Below are positions 10,471 through 20,407 of a stretch of DNA of 64,000 bases, one piece after another (the first letter of the stretch is position 1; each line of letters starts with the position of its first letter). The translations under genes and the position numbers were made by a program. The notes under the pieces were generated by a model that was not told the DNA's origin, searched no databases, and was given only the letters and a program-made list of their open reading frames with translations. Source of the stretch: Peronospora farinosa (Eukaryota; Oomycota; Peronosporomycetes; Peronosporales; Peronosporaceae); NCBI GenBank assembly GCA_947646735.1, contig CANTFK010000186.1, forward strand, positions 62,001 through 126,000. The letters run 5' to 3'.

Positions 10471-11512
10471 GAGTGAGGAAACGTTGGGGTTGTTGTTTAC
10501 CTCCAAAGCTGCTTACTCTTCGGTCAGTTGGATGGACACTTTCGAGTCGGGAATAATGACAGGGAATAGAAGTGCAGGTCTGCGTTTTTTGCTCCCGTGA
10601 AATGGACTGAGCTCTTCTGGTGCTTTCTTATCGTTGTCTTTTGTGGTGTTGTCATCGTGTTTCTTTCTTGTGGCGCTATGCAACAGCCGCAGACCAACAG
10701 TGGCTTCTACCAAGTGCCATGCCATTTTGCGGTCACTGAAGCTCGACAGCCTTTATTAAATTGTGCACCTCTTATCGAATCAGGAGCGAAGGTGTCGTAA
10801 TCTCTTGACAGTGTCATGGAACGTCTTGCAATTGACAATTGCCTGCAGACGAGATGTCCGTCAAGTTTGTCCCCTTCTTATCAACAACATAAGGAGGGAG
10901 TTTGACTTGTGAGTTCCACGGAATGGACAATCGTAGTGCACGTGATTTTAGAACCTTCAGTACCTCGCTCAACACTTTTTGATTGAGCTGGCAGATAACA
11001 GTCGATTGAATTTGCAGCTACGCTCAGCATTCAAACGACTGACTTGCTTGCAGCATTCACGGACCATTCGAAAAACACTGACAAGGATCTGCGAAGAGAT
11101 TGCACGATTCCACCCGTACGTAAAAGAAGTTACGCGCAACTCCAGCTCATAGAAGCTCATTATGACGATAGAGGAAAATATCAAGAATTGAACTAAATGA
11201 AAGGCAAGTAACACGCAGAAGCCTTTCAACGAGCTGAATAGTGACACAAGCCGTCATTGTAATGTTTCGTTCGACGTAGTCGACGAACGATTAATCCTAG
11301 ATCATGGGCACCTCAAACGGCAGCAACAGCTCCACCATCGTTAGCAAAACTTGCACCGTCTCCAATGCTTCCTGTAATACCATGAACCCTGTAGGCCTCT
11401 TACTACAGCAGCATCATAGCCCACGTCATGTTCCAGCATCACTACAAGTGATCTCAGGCTGTCATAACCCCGTGCCATCGTCTCAGACGCTTAACGCAGT
11501 ATACTTCTACGT
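10471..11512. other. Spacer with no supported gene
   Basis: About 1 kb. A minus-strand frame at 10513-10725 starts with ATG and encodes 70 hydrophilic residues; plus-strand 10597-10800 starts at GTG and has one hydrophobic stretch; minus 10969-11247 starts at GTG. None resembles a family I know, and the first overlaps the probable 3' UTR of eL28. No repeat recognised. Confidence 0.4.
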
Positions 11513-11845
11513 CTAAAAATCTAGCAACAGCTGCGCCAAGATCTGTTCTACATGCAGCGGCTCCACCTGCTCGCTGTCGTCAACCATGGCCTCCATCTGG
11601 GCGCGGTGGACCGCTTCCACTACGAAGAGCCGCAGCATCTCGGCGCTAAGCTTCACTGCGTCTATGTGAATCTTCCGCACGCGTGAAGCAGCGGCAGCGG
11701 CACTGACTAGAGGTGCAGAATCGAAGAGCTCTTCTTCTTCGCTGCTGTCACCAGCAATTGTCTCGGCTGTGCTTGCCGCATTTGCTGCCCATGCAGACTG
11801 GAAGAGCTGCTCCACCATCGCCGGCTGGAAGGTCGGAGGAGCCAT
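11513..11845 (-). CDS. Centromere protein X / MHF2 homolog
   Basis: 110 residues, single exon, ATG start. The C-terminal 60 residues have the CENP-X histone-fold pattern: IHIDAVKLSAEMLRLFVVEA, then acidic helix residues, then VEQILAQLLLDF, which is the family's characteristic ending. The N-terminal 45 residues are an acidic Ser/Glu-rich extension absent from the shortest homologs. CENP-X pairs with CENP-S in the MHF complex and the CENP-T-W-S-X tetramer, acting at kinetochores and at stalled forks with FANCM. CENP-S is not in the window. Divergent from ribokinase over 100 bp. Confidence 0.85.
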   Translation of the reverse strand: MAPPTFQPAMVEQLFQSAWAANAASTAETIAGDSSEEEELFDSAPLVSAAAAASRVRKIHIDAVKLSAEMLRLFVVEAVHRAQMEAMVDDSEQVEPLHVEQILAQLLLDF

Positions 11846-11945
11846 TCTTCATGAACGCTTTTGACGGGATTCAAAACGGTGTGGTAGACACCAAAGTATC
11901 AAAACAAGGTTAGTGCCAATAAGTCTACCGATCCATTGCGCAGAG
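11846..11945. promoter_or_regulatory. 100-bp bidirectional spacer (CENP-X / ribokinase)
   Basis: The two start codons are exactly 100 bases apart on opposite strands, so both promoters must fit here or within the 5' UTRs. A perfect 5-bp stem GGTGT-ggtag-ACACC lies at 11878-11892, and a CCAAT pentamer near 11918. Confidence 0.5.
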
Positions 11946-12914
11946 ATGACGCAGACCCGCAAGCATGTGCTCGTCATTGGCTCAGTGAATGCTGACATCG
12001 TCGTAGAGATCAGTCGTCTACCTCTTCGTGGTGAGACGCTGTCCGCTTGCAAGGCGGACACGGGCAAGTTCTTCCCAGGCGGCAAAGGCAGCAATCAAGC
12101 GGCTGCAGTCGGCAAAATCATCGGTGCTAACCACCCGACACTGTCGGTCAAATTCGCTGGCCAGTTCGGCAACGACACGCACGGCAAGGCACTTCAAGGT
12201 GCACTGGAGGACGCCAACGTGGATACAGGGCTCGCTGGCTATCCAGATTGTCCCTCAGGCCAAGCGTTCGTGTTTGTGTACCCGGACGGCAACAACTCCA
12301 TTGTCATTGTAGGTGGTGCCAATCGTGCGTGGCCTGAGGAGCTCCCTCCTACTCTGATGGATGCCATCAAGTCGGCGGCTGTTGTTTTGCTGCAGTGCGA
12401 GATTCCTCAACGGATAAATGTGCTAGTGGCCAAGACGGCTGCTGAAGCCAACGTCCCCGTCATGTGGGACACGGGGGGTGACGACACCTCGATTCCAGCC
12501 GATTTACTACAGTTGCTGACATATGTGTGTCCCAACGAGACGGAGTTGGCGCGGTTGACCAAGCGCGAGGTGACCAACATAGACGATGCAATCGCTGCGG
12601 CGAGGTTTTTGCAAGATCAAGGCGCCAAGAATGTGTTGGTCACACTTGGATCAGATGGATCCGTGTTTATTCCTGCCGACGGTGCGCTGGTGCATCAGAA
12701 ATGCTTTGAGGTAGAAAAGGTGGTTGACACGACGGGTGCTGGCGATTGCTACCGTGGTGCTTTTGCCGTTGCGTTAGCTGAGGGTCAGAAAGTGCAAGAC
12801 TGCATGGCTCGTGCCGCTGCAGCCAGCGCTTTATGCGTCCAGCGTTCGGGTGCGTTGCCGAGTCTCCCGTCGGGCGATGAAGTTGCAGCATTCCTCAAGA
12901 AGAACGGCACGTAA
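11946..12914 (+). CDS. Ribokinase (PfkB family)
   Basis: 322 residues, single exon. The open frame begins at 11913 with GTG, but the ATG at 11946 starts directly before the first strand (HVLVIGSVNADIVVE). Family landmarks: PGGKGSNQAAAVG (44-56), the sugar-binding N-terminal signature; FAGQFGNDTHG (70-80); and the ATP/anion-hole signature DTTGAGDCYRGAFA with catalytic Asp267. Length equals typical ribokinases. It phosphorylates D-ribose to ribose-5-phosphate in the cytosol. No targeting signal is seen. It could in principle be another sugar kinase, but the GGKGSNQA pattern favours ribokinase. Confidence 0.9.
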   Translation: MTQTRKHVLVIGSVNADIVVEISRLPLRGETLSACKADTGKFFPGGKGSNQAAAVGKIIGANHPTLSVKFAGQFGNDTHGKALQGALEDANVDTGLAGYPDCPSGQAFVFVYPDGNNSIVIVGGANRAWPEELPPTLMDAIKSAAVVLLQCEIPQRINVLVAKTAAEANVPVMWDTGGDDTSIPADLLQLLTYVCPNETELARLTKREVTNIDDAIAAARFLQDQGAKNVLVTLGSDGSVFIPADGALVHQKCFEVEKVVDTTGAGDCYRGAFAVALAEGQKVQDCMARAAAASALCVQRSGALPSLPSGDEVAAFLKKNGT

Positions 12915-13420
12915 GAATCGACATGAGAAGTGACCCATGACGGTAATTTATATAAATGTGCACTGAATATCAGTTTGTTTCCGACCAAACTAAAAGTGAG
13001 GCGAGTTAGAACGCGATGTTGTCGATGTCGTGATTTTGTACTCTCATAATAATGCGAGTCGTGATCTCGTAACCTCGATACTGTATGCCAACCTACAGGA
13101 TCTGTCGGAAATTACCGGTACTCGTACCGGTTACGGACGGGTCTGAGGAGCGGCACATATTTCTGACAGGTTATGAGCCCATGTTAAAATATTGCATACC
13201 TAGTCGTTTAGCAGTTTCTGGCGATGCGAAAGGACGCATCTTTTGATAATGCTAGGCGACGCATAGGAGGCAGTGAAGAGGTGTTTAAAAGTCGAGAGCG
13301 ACGCTAGAGAGTGGTTCGTGAAGAGAGATCGCAGCTAGTTAGCACAGCAAGAGCGACAGAAGCGAGAGAGAACACATAATCTATTCTACCTATTACACCT
13401 CACATTCATCCTTTCTTACA

Positions 13421-13435
13421 GGTTATGAGCCCAAT
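13421..13435 (+). other. Copia primer-binding site
   Basis: ggttatgagcccaatgg directly follows the LTR-like end ttcttaca and resembles the initiator-tRNA-Met half-site usual in copia elements. A second partial copy (ggttatgagcccatg) lies near 13172, another sign of nesting. Confidence 0.55.
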
Positions 13436-13437
13436 GG

Positions 13438-14395
13438 ATGGATAAAAAGGCTAAAGCAGCACCGACATCATCAGGCCAAGCGAGAGCCTTACCGGGACGT
13501 GAAGCATCTACAGCGCGTTAGTCAGCGCAGATGCCAGCGACGGTCGAGGAACACGCCGCTGGTGCATATGACGTGGCTCACGCCGAAGCGCAGTCACCGA
13601 GATATGAGCATCAGCAGATGCACGTCGGGGACCCGGACGCAAGCAGGCGAAGCTGACAGTGCGCAAGTTCGATGGGAATGAGCTCTACCACGGTCTAGGC
13701 TCGGGTTTCTACGACTAAGGACGCACGTTCCTCCGCCAGGTCAACATGGCGCAAGCGGCGTATGAGTTACTGTGGACGCAGGAAGTTAAATTCGACCTGC
13801 TCGTACACTATCAGACCGGCACCGCCAAGCACTATTATCACAAGCAAGTTGATACGTGGTGGCTCGAGCAGCCGACGCTCGACTACGTGATGAGACGGAT
13901 GTTTGCCAACATTTAAGACATTTAACACTGGTGCGCAAGCCATTAAGTTGTTCGCACAGCGAAAGGATCCCAAGTGCACGAGGCCTAAGCAATTTTTGTA
14001 CCTGGTGGTGGTCGGCGACGCGAGAGGCGGTGCGGACACGCTCAGGGTTGACAACATCGTCAAGCACACGTCGGCAAAGCTCTCACTCGTGCTCAAAGCC
14101 AAGTACTACCTTAATCGAATCGACCATCTCCGGCACGCCGAGGAGATCCCTCATCTTGCCAAGTTCATCGAGACGACACCCACGTCGATCGTTCAAGAAG
14201 TCTTAGCGGCACACGTCGATGCGTTAGTGCAGCAGAAGGAGACGCGCAAGTGCCATGGGTGCGGCAAGGTCGGTCAAATTCGCATTGCGTATTGTCGATC
14301 GAGCGCCAGCAGCAACACTGGCGATGGAGAGGCTGCGCGTCCAAAGAACAAGGATAGGAAGAAAGAAGTATGTTGCTGGCTCTGAAGGAGGGAAA
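13438..14395 (+). pseudogene. Copia gag remnant
   Basis: Gag reading is spread over three frames: a start MDKKAKAAPTSSGQARALPG (stop after 27 codons), a middle part with VRKFDGNELYHGLGSGF and [17 protein letters not shown], and an end (13903-14385) with HTSAKLSLVLKAKYYLNRID. The zinc knuckle reads CHGCGKVGQIRIAYC; the His is replaced by Gln and the last spacing is off by one, so metal binding is lost. Confidence 0.7.
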
Positions 14396-15285
14396 GCCGC
14401 GAACGCGTGGAACGCGCGCGGGCTGCAAAAGACAGAGTGATGTGTCGTGCAATGCTGTTGGCATTGACGAGGGCGACAAGAGAGCCTGGATCCTAGAGAG
14501 TGGATCGAGTCGGCACTTAGTGCGCGACGCATCGCTGCTGCGTGACGCCAAAAGCTGTATTCACGAAATCAAGAGGGCAAACGGCAACGCACTTGAGCTC
14601 ACGCAGCTCGGGAGCGTGCGACTTCGCGTAATGTATGAAGGCGTGGAGTGCGTCGTGACGCTCACCGATGTCTTCTTGGCGCCGCAGCTATCCTGCAACA
14701 TCTTGTCGTTCGGGAAGCTGAAGCAGAAGGGCTTCAATTCTTCGTACAGCAGCGGCGCTCAATCGCTTGTGCGAAGAAGCGACGGAGCAGTCGCAATTGA
14801 CGTCACGACAAAAACAACGTGCTCTTTGTCGTCACTGCGGCGAGCGAAAGGAGTACTCGACGTGATCATGACGGTACTCACGGCTGACAACGCTGCAATA
14901 GACCCGGCGAGAGACGTGCAAGTGAAATCGCTAATCCACTTTTTCCAACGTCTCGGGTACAAATCGTCGACACGATTGAGCTTATCGCACGCAACCCGGA
15001 CTCGGTCATCAAGCTCACCGACCGTCGTCGCCTTAAATTCGTGACGTGCATGCAGAGAAAACAGATGAAGAATGCGCATAGCCAGCAAGACAGCGGCGCG
15101 AACTCGCCAATTGATCCCATCGGGGTAGTGATTTGGTCGGATCTAAAAGGTATTTTGATGAAGAAGGACCGCTCGGGCAACCGCTACTTGTTCATCTTTG
15201 TTGACCACAAAAGCAATTACTGTCGTGTGTTCTTGGCCAAAAGCAAGGACCAAGCAGCCAAAAATTCGAGCATTTTTGTAATGGT
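14396..15285 (+). pseudogene. Copia protease and truncated integrase
   Basis: The protease region has AWILESGSSRHLV, where the catalytic Asp-Ser-Gly reads Glu-Ser-Gly, followed by NILSFGKLKQKGF, the usual copia protease end. After a frameshift, the integrase start is visible (VIWSDLKGILMKKDRSGNRY, FIFVDHKSNYCRVFLAKSKD) but stops near 15285, where foreign CPSF73-like coding sequence begins. The C-terminal half of integrase is missing. Confidence 0.7.
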
Positions 15286-15288
15286 GTG

Positions 15289-15420
15289 GAGGCGGAAGAG
15301 ATCGACCTGTTACTCATCACACACTTCCATATTGACCACGTAGCAGCGCTGTTACATTTTACAGAGAAGACAAATTGTAAAGGCTGCGTATATATGACGC
15401 ACCCGAGTAAAATCACACAA
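15289..15420 (+). pseudogene. Captured CPSF73-like fragment 1 (HxHxDH segment)
   Basis: In one frame the sequence reads EAEEIDLLLITHFHIDH, then VAALLHFTEKTNCKGC and VYMTHPSK. This is the metallo-beta-lactamase metal-site segment of CPSF73, the pre-mRNA 3'-end endonuclease; the HxHxDH metal ligands are intact. It is about 43 codons and has no relation to copia proteins. It lies inside the copia element where the integrase C-terminus should be. It runs into a stop at about 15,450. Confidence 0.7.
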
Positions 15421-15422
15421 TT

Positions 15423-15569
15423 ATGTCGAAGCGCAAATTGGTCGTAGTGGCTGCAAATGAGCGCCATATCATGCGTGTCATGGCTCTAAGAGCTGGTAAT
15501 GAGATAGATCGCTCTTGTATTGTTCATAAAATCAAGGGCAAGACTATGATGCTGGATTGTGATGTGTAA
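15423..15569 (+). pseudogene. Captured CPSF73-like fragment 2 (protein N-terminus)
   Basis: A 48-codon ATG frame ends AGNEIDRSCIVHKIKGKTMM then LDCDV and a stop. CPSF73 proteins have GAGNEVGRSC...KGKTIMLDCGI near the N-terminus, before the HxHxDH segment. Here this N-terminal piece lies after fragment 1, so the two blocks are in permuted order relative to the parent gene. Substitutions (Gly to Arg and Gly to Asp at conserved sites) indicate decay. Confidence 0.6.
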
Positions 15570-15584
15570 TTCAGGCTACTCGGG

Positions 15585-16049
15585 ACACAGAAGTCTGTCG
15601 TTCTGTAATGCAAGCGCTGCACACCAAATGAGTCTACAAGACCAAGACGGATGCGCAGTGCGACCTCGAGCGGCTGAAGGCGCGATTGGTGGCGTGCGGC
15701 AACTAGCAGGTGCTCAGTGTCGACTACACGCTCACCTTCGCTGCCGTGATAGACCTGTCGACGGTCAAAGTGATCCTGGCGCTTGCGGCGACGTGGGGGG
15801 TGCCTACCAAGCACGGCGACATCCCCAACGCCTACGTCAAAGCCGACAAGGAGCCACACCTTCGCATCTTCTTTCAGATGCCATGCGGCATGCCGATTTC
15901 GAAGGAAACGCTGCAAGCGCATGGCGCTGGGTGCTGGAGCTGAGAAAGAGCCTGTATGAACTCAAGCAGGTAGGCCGGCTATGGAGCCAGTTGCTGCACT
16001 CGAAGCTTACTGCTGTTGAATACACGCGGTGCGAGAGTGACATGCATTC
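15585..16049 (+). pseudogene. Copia reverse transcriptase, N-terminal half
   Basis: Reads VYKTKTDAQCDLERLKARLV, VDYTLTFAAVIDLSTVKVIL, HGDIPNAYVKADKEP, FFQMPCGM and LRKSLYELKQVGRLWSQ, the fingers/palm part of copia RT, with a stop after LVACGN and frameshifts between blocks. It continues in frame across a 343-bp insertion into the YVDD half: residues ESDMHS before the insertion join YFYWKRDGDD after it. Confidence 0.8.
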
Positions 16050-16392
16050 CTGCAAAACCTAAGAAGAAAGAGTCGAAGAATATACAGGTGCGAATGAAAG
16101 CATCACGATCACAACTCGACGTTCGGCGAAAAAATCGAGAGATTGTGGTGTCCAAGGAAGAGAGTCGGCCGATCACGGATCTAAAACCGAAAAATCGAGA
16201 AACATGGAAGAATTAGAACGGTGTTTTGACCAGAAAGAGCTAAAGACTTTGCTATCTAGCGATCCAGTTCTCAAGATATTGAAGCCAAAGCTAATCGGAT
16301 AATTACAAGGACCGGTGTCAGCTTCAGTAGAAAAACCGAACCAATTGGAAGCGATTCGTCGTTTGTTGAAGCTACTCAAGGAAGCTGGATTC
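16050..16392. mobile_element. 343-bp insertion in copia RT, 4-bp flanking repeat
   Basis: The tetranucleotide attc at 16046-16049 and 16389-16392 flanks the insertion. Removing one copy plus the insert restores an uninterrupted RT reading frame, so the boundary is exact. The insert is A/G-rich, has no terminal inverted repeat that I can see, and holds two similar purine-rich blocks (about 16120-16150 and 16185-16210). Class unknown; could be a small non-autonomous DNA element or a filler repair insertion. Confidence 0.6.
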
Positions 16393-16429
16393 GTACTTCT
16401 ACTGGAAGCGCGACGGCGACGACCTCATC

Positions 16430-17542
16430 GTGTTCGGCGTGTATGTCGACGATCTCCTCGCGACAGGGACGAGCGTGGCGGCGGTCGAGCGGTTCTTTAT
16501 AAGCCTTGCTTCGTTATCGAGTAAGGGCCTGGGGTGGATTAGCAAGTTACTGGGCATGCGCGTGACGCACAATGATCAGCGCGGGTACACGCTCGATCAG
16601 GAGGAGGCCATCGGAGACCTCCTGCGCGACAACGGGCTCGCCGACGACAACTCGACGTGGACGCCGATCGACGACAGCTGCTACGAGCTGGAAAAGGGCG
16701 ACGCGGAGCTTCTTGGGACGCCAAGCGCGCGACCAGGACCGACAGTGCGCCAGTTCCAATCGCTGGTCGGCTCGCTGCTCTGGGTGGCGCGTTGCACGCG
16801 CCCCGACATAGCGTTTGCGGTGCACAAGGTTACGAGACGAGCACACGCGCCTCGATTGGCAGACTGGAAGCTGGCGAAATGCGTCGCGCGATACCTCAAG
16901 GGTACGTCGCCGCTCAAGGTCGAGATGATTCCAGAAGACAACCCGGGTGAGGCGATGCGCATGGAAGAGTTCAGTGAAGCGAATTTTGCCGCCGACAAGA
17001 CGGACCGAAAGTCAATTACGGGCGGCATCGTGATGCTGAACGGGATGGCCGTCAGCTGGGGTGCGCGGAAGAAGGGAGGCGTCTTCCTGTCGACGATGGA
17101 GGCGGAGTATGTTGAGGCGAGAGAGGTCGCGCGCGAGCTGCTTGGCCTGCGTGAGATGTTGCGCGAAGTGGGCGTGGAGCCCAAACTCCCGATGCAGTTG
17201 CGGGTGGACAACCAAGCAGCGATCGCGCAGCTCGCGGGCGAGGCATCGCCGCTGAAGGCGAAACACGTGGATGTGCGCCTCAACTTCCTGTGCGACTACT
17301 CGCGTTGCGGCATCATCGTGGCGAGCTACGTCAGGTCGGAGCAGATGATCGTAGACCCATTCACGAAGGCGTTGGACTACACGAAGCTCTCGGCACTGCG
17401 CGCGCTCGTGTGCATCATGTTAGAAAAGATCAAGGACGATCAAGGGTGTTCAAGGACGTTGGAGGGTGGCGTAAGGGAAGAACCGAGGCGTAATAGAGGA
17501 GGAGTGTTGGATGTTGATGTTGAAGATTATAGGTTCGATTAG
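16430..17542 (+). pseudogene. Copia RT C-terminal half and RNase H
   Basis: Open for 370 codons. Starts at the catalytic motif VYVDDLLATG, then QFQSLVGSLLWVARCTRPDI, the connection region, and RNase H blocks SITGGIVMLNGMAVSWGARK, LSTMEAEYVEAREVARE, LRVDNQAAIAQLAGE and KHVDVRLNFL. The usual chain of RNase H acidic residues is partly visible. Only this last part of the element is intact, and it lacks its upstream half because of the 343-bp insertion. Confidence 0.88.
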
Positions 17543-17839
17543 CGCCAGCCGTCAATCTGGTCAGAGATAGTCAGTGCAAGATGGTAGGAGATAATTGGTT
17601 AGCAACCATCTGTCGTTGAGATGGTTGTAGCACAGACTTTTAGGAGAACGAGTGGCTAGGAGGCAGAAACAAGAAAGAACTAGTAAGAAGCAATACAGAA
17701 TCTAATTGTTCACCTACCGCTTCCTTCTCACAACACGCATCTTGCTTATAGAGTGTTCGCTAGCGGTGTTACTAGCTGTAGAGAGGAAGTCAGTGGCGCT
17801 GTGATAAAAAGATTCTGACATTGTTTGTTGTGTTATTCT

Positions 17840-18420
17840 TGCTACTATGATGGACTAGCTGTTCTTGCTTTCCATCACTTCTGTTCACTCAATCAGCCAT
17901 CCACGCTCTTGGACACTCAATCGTTCATCTATCGCGAACTAATCGCCCTACACCTTGCTAAGTCGTCAGCCGTTACTTCAACCATTACGCATGGATGCCT
18001 GTTTCTAACAGAGAGATCGCAGCTAGATAGCACAGCAAGAGCGACAGAAGCAAGAGATGAAAACAGAATTTATTTTACCAATACACCTCACATCCATCCT
18101 TTGTTACAGCCCAATGGGTGTCGCAGGAGTCAAAGCTGTTGGTGGTGCGCCATTGACGAGGCACGTAGCTGCTAATCGCGAAAGGACCAGCACAAGCGAC
18201 GATGAAGACAAGAGTGCAGTTGTTACGAGCTCGAAGTCTTCAATGGGAAGTTGGGTACCGATTTTGTGGACACCAAATACACTATCGATTTGGCGCTTGA
18301 TGAGTGTGATGTCGTCGATTGGGTCACCTGTCTTGTAGCCATTGTCGTCGTCGCTGCTTGAACGTCACTGGCTTGATCAAGATGCTGGATGGATATAAGC
18401 TAATCGAATAATGTCTCCCC
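17840..18420 (+). mobile_element. Second copia fragment: LTR end and gag start
   Basis: 18,010-18,110 matches 13,325-13,425 closely (agagatcgcagctag and agcacagcaagagcgacaga). It is followed by cagcccaatggg, a damaged primer-binding site, and a Gly/Ala-rich gag-like start (MGVAGVKAVGGAPLTRH). A later frame reads TDFVDTKYTIDLALDECDVV, typical of gag. The element stops near 18,420. Confidence 0.6.
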
Positions 18421-18499
18421 GTCAGACACTGTAAAGAGCGGCAGTGGTAGCTGTTGATTCATGATGCGTCTTGATCTGCACTTGTGCAGAGGTAGTTAA

Positions 18500-19450
18500 G
18501 TGAAGTGAAAGATATAAAGCATTAACTACTTTCGTTTGTTAATAATACAACATGACTCCAACGACACTGCAACTTGACCATGTAAGTGTCAGATGGCATC
18601 GTCTTGCCTGCCCATCTCGTTCGGTGGTCCCATATTGCAGCCGTATCTCCTTGTCTCAACTGTCTAGTTGTTGCTTGGCCGTCCCATCTGTCCATGTCTC
18701 TTCCTGTTGCATCTTCCAATACCGTCAACCTTACGAGCGCGGTACAGCCAGAGTTGCAACCGGAAACTATAAGTATGCATGCTAGCAGCACGAGTCCAAA
18801 GGTGGTATCCAAGGTGCGTGCTTTGTGTGAGCAGCTAGAGCAAAAGCGATCACACGCTCACGACCTTCATCATCTGTTTGTAGCAGAGCACTGCCAATGA
18901 CAAAATAAGACGCGTCACAGACGACGCAAAACTGGTCGATCAGGTGGGACTGTCCCATGTACACTTGGACTCTAAACCTGACAACTGTCACACACGGTCC
19001 TCTCGGAAAGTAGCGGCACGATCAAAAATTTGCTGAGTATGGGGCTGAATAGTGCTGGGGACAGCCGTCAAGCGTATCAAAGGTATCGACGAGGTCACCA
19101 GCGACATCGATCTTAAAGCGATCAACATTGTGTATGTTCGAGCTGGCCAAATCCTTCTTGGTACGTAAAAGTGTAGCCGGCGTCGATACCGAGAATAAAC
19201 GCCTGTTCGGAGCGTTGTCAAGAGACTGTGCCTCCGCATGCTCCATCCTTACGGTACAGCGGGCACAAAATTTGAGCGTTGGAGGGGTCTTACGTTCAAC
19301 ATATTTGAGCCTACGATTATTTAGCGACTGGCGTCAACTAACTTTGCTCGACGCCCTACAGTCAACTAGGGCGTCATATGACATGTCTTTCGTAACTTCG
19401 TTTTTAAGGTGATGAGGGAAACCTTATCACCAGAAGCGGTACCACACAAT
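18500..19450 (-). pseudogene. Ty3/gypsy remnant with RNase H start
   Basis: On the minus strand, 18,830-18,940 reads FCVVCDASYFVIGSALLQTD and DEGRERVIAF, the beginning of gypsy RNase H and nearly the wording found in gypsy element A at 38,575. The rest (18,522-18,812 and 18,990-19,246, minus) is open but not recognised. Heavily decayed. Confidence 0.55.
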
Positions 19451-19479
19451 GATTGTGTCGCATCGTTTTCGATGCGACG

Positions 19480-20400
19480 GGTCTCGATGACATCGTTGAC
19501 GAACCATCTTAACAAGCAGCCACCTTCGACTGGCTTCTACTTGGAGACGTCATTCTATTAGGATTCAGGATGATGCATATGCGTTGGCCCAGCAGCTGAA
19601 GCACCTGTTTGCTATTGTCTCAACCGTTCAGGCTGTTGAGAACCCTACTGCCTTAACAAGTCTGTCTGCTAAGCGCCTTGCTCTGTCAACAGGTCAATAA
19701 AATAATATTTGCATTGACACTTCGTATAAGTGTCAGTATTGTGTAACGGACTCACCCCGTTACAAAGCTATATAAGTTTCAGGTGAAATAGAGAACTGTA
19801 TGCTAATATAATCAAGCAATTTCATAAACCAACTTGTTGAAACCTTACGTTGATTATATTAAAGTACGAATATGTATGTCGACTACTCGTCCTCACTCAT
19901 TGCGCGCGTCTCTCATTGGCTAGCGCGTTGGCAGATATTACGAGGGCATCTGCAAGGACAATATTATAAGAAAAGGTAATATTGTCATTGGCCCATTATG
20001 TTTGTGCCAATGTCATGCATAATGTGTTTCACACTCATTTATTTACTTATACTGTAAGTTCTACAAATTTCGCTCTGAAGTAGGTTTTTTTAGCGAAATT
20101 GTCGCTTTGGGCTGGGAATAGAGTCGGCTCATTTGCCTCGTAACATAATTGCATTGACGATTGTGTGCCCCATTTATTACATGAAAATATGCTTTAATTG
20201 GTCAGAAACAAAAAAAGCAACGAATAAATTTATCCCCGAATATGCATCGACCAATGAAATGAAGACATTGCTGTTTGTAACAACGAATTTGTGTACATTT
20301 GTTGAGATGGGGGGCTATGGTACAATGTGCAGTGAGGCTTTTTCAGTGTAGCACGGAGGACGATCCTGCTCAGTCCTAGCATCTTGGTCCAATTGCAAGT
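19480..20400. repeat. AT-rich LTR-like remnant and unassigned sequence
   Basis: 19,690-19,765 on the minus strand (tgtaacggggtgagtccg, then a cacttatacgaagtgtc hairpin) matches 54,596-54,650 on the plus strand. The ends TGTAACGGG/CCGTTACA suggest the border of another gypsy-type LTR. 19,840-20,000 shares words with 54,700-54,800 (ttggctagcgcgttgg; gcgcaatgagt in inverse). 20,000-20,400 shows nothing else. Confidence 0.45.
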
Positions 20401-20407
20401 TCTCTGC

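Larger units (their letters stand above)
13090..17830 (+). mobile_element. Degenerate Ty1/copia element with captured and inserted DNA
   Basis: Order along the plus strand is LTR-like leader, primer-binding site, gag, protease, start of integrase, RT and RNase H, the copia layout. An A/G-rich polypurine run (gaggaggag, near 17495-17506) precedes a tgttggatg LTR-like start. The 5' and 3' LTR-like sequences are not clearly the same subfamily: the 13,325-13,420 segment matches 18,010-18,110 much better than it matches 17,506-17,830. The element is therefore mosaic or nested. Stops and frameshifts break every domain except the RT end plus RNase H. Confidence 0.85.

Noticed and set aside
10597..10800. 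Small membrane-like ORF after eL28
   Set aside because: Starts with GTG, no homology recognised, overlaps another frame on the opposite strand.
11304..11516. 70-codon Ser/Thr-rich ORF antisense to the CENP-X 3' end
   Set aside because: Low complexity and overlaps the CENP-X 3' end; two minus-strand frames in the same place look equally plausible.
18522..18812. 96-codon minus ORF with hydrophobic start
   Set aside because: Adjacent to a gypsy RNase H scrap and without homology; treated as part of the decayed element.
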